From: Actinomycetes bacterium
Lineage (GTDB): Bacteria; Actinomycetota; Aquicultoria; SURF-47; JAUUWJ01
Assembly: GCA_030589175.1 (NCBI GenBank)
Contig: JAUUWJ010000012.1
Coordinates: 1 to 10,587 of the forward strand
Direction: 5' to 3'
Length of the DNA: 10,587 bases
Part shown: positions 6,240-10,587 of the stretch, in pieces
Numbering within the stretch: position 1 is the first letter of the stretch
Layout: each line of letters starts with the position of its first letter
The notes under the pieces: model-generated
What the model was told of the DNA's origin: nothing
Seen by the model: only the letters and a program-made list of their open reading frames with translations
Database searches by the model: none
Made by a program: the position numbers and the translations under genes

Positions 6240-7247
6240 ATGAGTTATAAAATTACGCTTTTGCCCGGAGATGGCATCGGCCCAGAGATAACTACGGCGA
6301 TGAAAAAAGTAGTTGCAGCAACCGGAGTTGATATCGAATTTGAGGAACTGGCTGCCGGCGAAGAAACAATAGCTACTGATAACACGCCTCTGCCTGACAA
6401 AGTATTGGAGAGTATCAAAAAAAATAAAGTTGCCATAAAGGGGCCGATTACAACTCCGGTTGGAAGCGGTTTTCGAAGTGTAAACGTCGCACTTAGAAAA
6501 AAATTAGACCTCTATGCCTGCCTACGACCGACAAAATCAATCAAAGGCTTAAAAACACCCTTTAAAGATATCGACCTTGTTATAGTACGAGAAAACACAG
6601 AAGATTTATATGCGGGTATAGAGCGAATGATCAATGACGACAAAGCTGAAAGTATAAAAATAATTACCAGACAAGCTTCTGAGAAAATTGCTAAGTTCGC
6701 TTTTGATTACGCTAAAAAGTACGGACGTAAAAAAGTCACCTCTGTAACAAAAGCTAATATTATGAAATATACAGACGGCTTGTTTTTTGAAGCTTGCCGA
6801 GAGATAGCTCAGCGCTATCCTGATATCGAATACGAAGAACGCCTTATCGATGCAATGAGTATGCAGCTGGTTATTAAGCCAAATCAATACGACGTAATCG
6901 TAACGGAGAACTTATACGGAGATATACTCTCAGATTTATGTGCCGGTCTTATCGGCGGCTTGGGTGTGGCTCCGGGAGCAAATATTGGAGATGATTCGGC
7001 CGTATTTGAACCTATCCATGGAAGTGCTCCTAAGCATGCGGGCAAGCAAAAAGTAAACCCGTCTGCTCTCATCCTTTCTGCCGCCTTAATGTTTAGACAC
7101 ATAGGAGAAAATGATGCCGCCAACAAAGTCGAAGATTGTGTAAATAGAGTTATTTCTGAAGGAAAAACCATAACGTATGACCTGGGCGGCACTGCAACAA
7201 CCCAAGAAATGGCTGAAGCCATCGCAGATAAAGTAAAAAACCGCTAG
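6240..7247 (+). CDS. Isocitrate/homoisocitrate dehydrogenase (isocitrate-type active site)
   Basis: Beta-decarboxylating dehydrogenase, oxidising isocitrate (or homoisocitrate) to 2-oxoglutarate (or 2-oxoadipate) and CO2. Seen: LLPGDGIGPE (7-16), GPITTPVGSGFRS (68-80), S80-x-N82-x-x-x-R86, R96 in YACLRP, R117 in VRENTEDLYAG with Y124, K171 in TKANIMKYTDG, and the metal-binding D228 and D232 in VTENLYGDILSD. S80, N82 and R86 correspond to Ser113, Asn115 and Arg119 of E. coli isocitrate dehydrogenase. Thermus homoisocitrate dehydrogenase does not keep that Ser/Asn pair, so isocitrate is favoured. HGSAPKHAGK (260-269) has Lys-His where NAD enzymes have Asp-Ile and E. coli NADP enzyme has Lys-Tyr, which hints at NADP or mixed use. 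The length of 335 fits the short class. I chose the ATG at 6240, behind AGGAG with 4 bases spacing; a longer in-frame version from 6141 would run through the small-subunit gene. Confidence 0.92.
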   Translation: MSYKITLLPGDGIGPEITTAMKKVVAATGVDIEFEELAAGEETIATDNTPLPDKVLESIKKNKVAIKGPITTPVGSGFRSVNVALRKKLDLYACLRPTKSIKGLKTPFKDIDLVIVRENTEDLYAGIERMINDDKAESIKIITRQASEKIAKFAFDYAKKYGRKKVTSVTKANIMKYTDGLFFEACREIAQRYPDIEYEERLIDAMSMQLVIKPNQYDVIVTENLYGDILSDLCAGLIGGLGVAPGANIGDDSAVFEPIHGSAPKHAGKQKVNPSALILSAALMFRHIGENDAANKVEDCVNRVISEGKTITYDLGGTATTQEMAEAIADKVKNR

Positions 7248-7258
7248 TTTCTAGATCG

Positions 7259-8659
7259 CTACTCTTCTTTTAAGCAATTTTCTCGCCATTCTTTGACCCA
7301 ACCATAATCTTTCTTCCATACCGGCTCATATATCTTTGCTAGATCTTTGCCGTACTTATCAAGCTTTGGTCCTAGCTTATCAACTAATAATTCTGCACCT
7401 TCTGAAGTAGGACTTGGTTTGTATTTTGAAACGAGAGTTCTAAATATATGAGGATGATCGATAAGCATACAGGGCCTCAAGTCATTGTCACAATAAGGCT
7501 GCATCTTTCTAATGCCTTTAAAAAATGGCGAATTTAGGACTTCCACTAATGATTTCTGCTTGATGTTGTCAGTTGCAAAGTGGCAAAAAATACAAGGTTC
7601 TACATCCCCCTTGCTGTTTATATGTAAATAAATTTTTCCGCCTGCCAGACAACCGTTCACAATAGAGCCGTCGCCAAAAAAATCGATAAGCAATATCGGC
7701 TTCTTAAATCTCAGCTCACTCGTTCTTTTTCTTACATAATCGCGTTGCTGTGGTGTTGGCATTAAAGAGAGATCCATGTCCCCTGATACAGGCATATGAT
7801 TAAAAATCCAGCCGACGACCGCACCTTTTTTTATCATTAAATCAACAAAGGAGTCACTTGCAATAATTCGGGCATTTTTTCTCGTTGATGTAACGTAATA
7901 GAAAAACATCACTCCTTCATTTCTTAAATTATCCATTGCCTTCATCGTTTTCTCGAAAACGCCTTTCCCCCGGCGATCGTCAGTCTGCTTCTCAAAACCC
8001 TCTATGCTTATCACGGGAGTAACATTTCCAAGCTTACAAAACCGGCGAGCAACCTCGGAAGTAATCAATGTTCCATTAGTAAAAACTTGAAAAACCATAT
8101 CTTTATGCAAGGCGAAAATGTCGAAAAGCTGAGGATAGATGAGAGGCTCCCCTCCCAAAATAGTAATTAAGTTTATGCCGATTTCTTTGCTTTGATTTAT
8201 AACACTATCTATGAGATCAGGATCCATACCTTCTTCTTTTTGATAGTTTTGAACATAGCATCCCTGGCATTTAAGATTGCATCTCATTGTAGGACTTATT
8301 AAGATGGTGCTTGGCGGTGTATAACCGTATTTATCGCGATAATCTTTCTTTAATGAGACATCACTCAAAATCAGTTTTACGACAAAATTGCGAATGAAAT
8401 TCTTTTTGCAATTCGGGTGGACTTCTTTCATTACTTTTCTTAAGAGCTTCAATGATGGATGGCCGTCTTTAAATGCCCCCTTTATTAATCCTAGCGTATT
8501 TCGCTTCGGACCCACTGCCATCTTCTCAAGCATTGTGACGCCTCTTATGATAGTATCATCAGAAACCCAGGTTGCCATGCGGAAAATCTTATCGACCGTT
8601 TGCTCAAAGGAGTAGTATTTTATTCTCTCAGATAATGATCTTTTTGTGGCAAGTGTCAA
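7259..8659 (-). CDS. Radical SAM protein with C-terminal SPASM-like cysteines
   Basis: Radical SAM enzyme of unknown substrate. The SAM-binding cluster motif is C127-x3-C131-x2-C134 (CNLKCQGC), followed by LGGEPL (168-173), the usual SAM contact, and a TIM-barrel core to about 330. The C-terminal part has further cysteines, C337 (NGCLAGG), C356 and C359 (EPCIFC), C390 and C397, with the GKIYLHINSKGDVEPC pattern (341-356) typical of SPASM or twitch extensions that bind extra iron-sulfur clusters. About 115 residues precede the core, longer than in small members. No signal peptide or membrane span. The likely start is TTG at 8659; an ATG three bases further up is out of frame and an in-frame TAA lies just upstream. 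A later start at M29 cannot be excluded. It converges on the dehydrogenase gene with only 11 bases between stops. No precursor peptide gene is visible nearby, so peptide maturation is not specifically supported. Confidence 0.88.
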   Translation of the reverse strand: MTLATKRSLSERIKYYSFEQTVDKIFRMATWVSDDTIIRGVTMLEKMAVGPKRNTLGLIKGAFKDGHPSLKLLRKVMKEVHPNCKKNFIRNFVVKLILSDVSLKKDYRDKYGYTPPSTILISPTMRCNLKCQGCYVQNYQKEEGMDPDLIDSVINQSKEIGINLITILGGEPLIYPQLFDIFALHKDMVFQVFTNGTLITSEVARRFCKLGNVTPVISIEGFEKQTDDRRGKGVFEKTMKAMDNLRNEGVMFFYYVTSTRKNARIIASDSFVDLMIKKGAVVGWIFNHMPVSGDMDLSLMPTPQQRDYVRKRTSELRFKKPILLIDFFGDGSIVNGCLAGGKIYLHINSKGDVEPCIFCHFATDNIKQKSLVEVLNSPFFKGIRKMQPYCDNDLRPCMLIDHPHIFRTLVSKYKPSPTSEGAELLVDKLGPKLDKYGKDLAKIYEPVWKKDYGWVKEWRENCLKEE

Positions 8660-8806
8660 ACCATCACTCTTCTTTTAATTTATATTTGTTAAATAATTAC
8701 GCTTAAAATTTATTCGCCTAATAATGCGAAGATAAACATATAAAATTTGTTTACACTAGATTAGGCATCAGGACATAATTTTAGCCAGTAACTCGTTGCT
8801 AATTTA

Positions 8807-9295
8807 CTATTGGTCCTTAAACGGATAGCCTTTTTTTTCCCAAAAACCAAAAGGCCTTTTAAAAAGCAATCTGAGTTCATTTAGCCATTTGAAACTTTTA
8901 TAGGCATATTTCTGAGGGACAATAAGCCGTAAACTACCGCCTTGTTCAACAGGAATAATTTTGTCGTTTAAAGCGTAGGCAATAATCACGCCTTCTTTTA
9001 CAAAATCTTTAAGTTTTACGGGTTCAACATAATCACTATAAGCTCTAACTTCGACCCAACTGGCTTTCTCATTGATATTGGTTTCATCCACGAGTTCACG
9101 AGCATCCACTCCCGTCCAAACTCCTTTAATTGTCACACCACGCAGACATAAAATATTAGAATTTACTTTCTTTGGCTCGAAATATTGTTTTAGCTGCTCA
9201 ATAGAGTAAAAATGAGGCTCTTCAACCTCACCGGTTATAGAAATCCGCCAATCCTTTTCGCTTATTTCTGGTATTTCTTCTACGTTAAAAACCAT
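8807..9295 (-). CDS. Small oxidoreductase, molybdopterin-binding (sulfite oxidase/MsrP-type) domain protein
   Basis: A stand-alone molybdopterin-binding domain of the sulfite oxidase/YedY (MsrP) fold. Seen: WRISITGEVEEP (16-27), the expected molybdenum-ligand cysteine C50 in ILCLRG followed by GVWTGV (58-63), VEVRAYSDYVEP (81-92), GGSLRLIVPQKYAYKSFKWL (119-138), which holds the cofactor-contact Arg and Lys residues, and GFWEKKGYPF (150-159). At 162 residues it holds only the core domain, without the dimerisation domain of sulfite oxidase. There is no Tat signal or lipoprotein motif, so it should act in the cytoplasm unless it is carried by a partner. The residues after the Cys are RG rather than the usual EGW. 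Substrate unknown. The ribosome binding site is weak; a TATAAT at 9313-9318 lies close upstream. The gene is separated from both neighbours by more than 100 bases. Confidence 0.88.
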   Translation of the reverse strand: MVFNVEEIPEISEKDWRISITGEVEEPHFYSIEQLKQYFEPKKVNSNILCLRGVTIKGVWTGVDARELVDETNINEKASWVEVRAYSDYVEPVKLKDFVKEGVIIAYALNDKIIPVEQGGSLRLIVPQKYAYKSFKWLNELRLLFKRPFGFWEKKGYPFKDQ

Positions 9296-9312
9296 ATTTA
9301 TATTTTTTCATC

Positions 9313-9318
9313 ATTATA
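9313..9318 (-). promoter_or_regulatory. Candidate -10 box for the molybdopterin protein gene
   Basis: TATAAT on the minus strand 18 bases upstream of the ATG at 9295. It would leave a very short leader, and no convincing -35 hexamer is present. It lies in the 102-base gap after the glycosyltransferase gene. Confidence 0.3.
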
Positions 9319-9397
9319 GAAATTTAAACGGATTTATATCGTGAAATAGCACTTTAGCTTACAGGTTCTCAGGGTATTCACAATCAGCCAGCTTATT

Positions 9398-10587
9398 CTA
9401 TTTAATTATTTTGTATACTTTAACAACCGGTTGCTTAGTTGAGTAGACTAAAGTGAAATTATCAGAGTGTTTTCTTATATAATTGTTTAACACAATTATT
9501 CTTTCGGTTGTATCCTTAAAACTATCTAATATTACATAATCAAAAGAGCCGCTTAAAAGTCTTCCCGGATTTAAGCTATTTTTAAAGTACTTTCTATCCA
9601 AATAACTTACAGTCTTTCTTTTGCTTAAAATAAAAGTCGCTTCCGGCTTAAGGCTCACAACCTTGCTGTTTTTCGAGGTATTTTTCTTAATCCAATCAAT
9701 TGCCTCATAAAAATGAGCAGTCTCTTTCGAAAGACCGCCTCTCCTTAAATTGGCTGATACTAGAGTTGTACTGGCAATTAAGCTGACAATAACTACCATG
9801 ATTATTGTTAGCGACATTACTCTTTCTGGTAAACGTCTATTTGAAAAATATGAGCTTGTCTTTTGGCCCAAAAACCTAACGCCAAATAAAAAATACAAAA
9901 GAATGAATGGCATCACGGGAAGCATATATCTTGTATGCATTGTTGGCCAAATAAGATACATAGAAAAGAATAAGATCATATATACATCCGAAAGCCAAAT
10001 TTTGCTTCTCAATTTTGAGATAAAACCAATGAAGGTAACAACAGAAAAAAGAGTAAAGATAGAATAATAAATATGGCCTAATACGGGCCTTGTTACAATA
10101 TTCTTTAGGGCTAAAGCTTTTCCAAAACCAAAAGTTGCATACATATACCCGTTTTTTATAATACGCTTAACAATATCAATTAGAGTTGCTTTCCCCGCTC
10201 CCGGGACTCTAAAGTCTTTCCACGCTAATTGCTTCAGATAGGTACCATTTGCCGGGGAATCAACATAAAAGCTTCTAAGCAACCAGGGAGCAGTAAACAA
10301 AAAAAATAAAACACCAAATATTACTGCTTTTTTGTTCTCATTCTTATATGCATAATAAATAACGATTGCCGGTAGCAAAACAAAACCAACCGACTTTATA
10401 TAATAAGAAGCAGTTGCTGCTAAAACTGCCAATAAAAAATAGCCATCTAACTTTTTAGTCTTTGTAGATTTCTCGACGGCGTAAATAGCCAATATAGAAA
10501 CGGCCAAATAAATAGTTTCGGTTAATTCAGTAGCGGAAAATTTAACAATTAACGGACTGATACCGACCATTAATGTAATAGCCGATG
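9398..10587 (-). CDS. Membrane glycosyltransferase, GT-C / PMT (GT39) type (partial, N-terminus outside window)
   Basis: C-terminal part of a multi-pass glycosyltransferase that would use a polyprenyl-phosphate sugar donor at the outer face of the membrane. The frame stays open to the window edge (codons for SAITL precede the ATG at 10570), so the gene begins outside. Residues counted from that ATG: hydrophobic spans near 16-32, 43-70, 82-97, about 168-186, 196-230 and 250-272. A mostly soluble tail of about 115 residues follows, as often seen in this superfamily. ISPLIVKFSATELTE (4-18) resembles the luminal loop after the early helices, and TRYMLPVMPF (212-221) is the typical RYxLPxxP signature. 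The catalytic Asp/Glu of the first loop would be in the missing part. The acceptor is unknown (lipid, protein or cell-wall sugar). Confidence 0.85.
   Translation of the reverse strand, partial: SAITLMVGISPLIVKFSATELTETIYLAVSILAIYAVEKSTKTKKLDGYFLLAVLAATASYYIKSVGFVLLPAIVIYYAYKNENKKAVIFGVLFFLFTAPWLLRSFYVDSPANGTYLKQLAWKDFRVPGAGKATLIDIVKRIIKNGYMYATFGFGKALALKNIVTRPVLGHIYYSIFTLFSVVTFIGFISKLRSKIWLSDVYMILFFSMYLIWPTMHTRYMLPVMPFILLYFLFGVRFLGQKTSSYFSNRRLPERVMSLTIIMVVIVSLIASTTLVSANLRRGGLSKETAHFYEAIDWIKKNTSKNSKVVSLKPEATFILSKRKTVSYLDRKYFKNSLNPGRLLSGSFDYVILDSFKDTTERIIVLNNYIRKHSDNFTLVYSTKQPVVKVYKIIK

Noticed and set aside
2469..7247. Leucine synthesis operon (leuA-leuC-leuD-leuB)
   Set aside because: The synthase is too short to carry the leucine regulatory domain and matches NifV-type motifs; the dehydrogenase has the isocitrate Ser/Asn pair; the small-subunit loop is basic rather than YLVY.
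8713..8730. TTCGC/GCGAA hairpin as terminator of the molybdopterin protein gene
   Set aside because: Only 5 base pairs with an 8-base loop and no following T-run on the minus strand.
9341..9381. GTGAA/TTCAC inverted repeat as terminator after the glycosyltransferase
   Set aside because: Arms are short, imperfect and about 31 bases apart, with no T-run.
9750..10067. Plus-strand open frame over the glycosyltransferase gene
   Set aside because: Antisense to a gene with clear membrane spans and the RYxLP signature; composition is what the complement of hydrophobic codons gives.
1..10587. CRISPR array, tRNA, insertion sequence or prophage
   Set aside because: No regularly spaced repeats, cloverleaf-like segment, transposase motif or terminal inverted repeats were seen on either strand.

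Overview
The window is a stretch of a low-to-moderate GC bacterial chromosome with tightly packed genes. It shows Shine-Dalgarno sites of AGGAG type and a few GTG or TTG starts. The organism cannot be named from the sequence. The gene content suggests an anaerobe: a radical SAM protein, a NifV/Re-citrate-synthase-like enzyme, and a deaminase of the kind used in the futalosine menaquinone route. That is inference. I see no rRNA, tRNA, CRISPR array, insertion sequence or phage gene, and no geneless stretch reaches 300 bases.

Left part, minus strand (2271 down to 1): three co-directional genes. They are a 191-residue protein that looks like a shortened prenyl synthase without its aspartate-rich motifs, a complete long-chain polyprenyl diphosphate synthase starting directly after the stop codon of the first, and an amidohydrolase cut by the window edge. 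Together they fit a quinone-making unit: side-chain synthase with a possible non-catalytic partner, and a deaminase related to aminofutalosine deaminase.

Middle part, plus strand (2469 to 7247), divergent from the first unit: a NifV-type homocitrate/Re-citrate synthase, an aconitase-family large subunit, an unexpected 188-residue cysteine-containing protein overlapping it by 4 bases, a 196-base gap with two possible RNA hairpins, the matching small subunit, and an isocitrate/homoisocitrate dehydrogenase. In order these catalyse condensation, hydro-lyase isomerisation and oxidative decarboxylation, a complete 2-oxoacid chain-extension set. The dehydrogenase carries the Ser/Asn/Arg pattern of isocitrate enzymes, and the small-subunit loop is basic rather than hydrophobic. 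I therefore favour acetyl-CoA + oxaloacetate to 2-oxoglutarate, using a Re-type citrate synthase. The homocitrate-to-2-oxoadipate (lysine) alternative remains open.

Right part, minus strand (10587 down to 7259): the C-terminal part of a membrane glycosyltransferase (GT-C/PMT type), a small cytoplasmic molybdopterin-binding oxidoreductase domain protein, and a radical SAM protein with extra C-terminal cysteines that ends 11 bases from the dehydrogenase, tail to tail. The gaps of 102 and 147 bases suggest these three are not a single tight operon.
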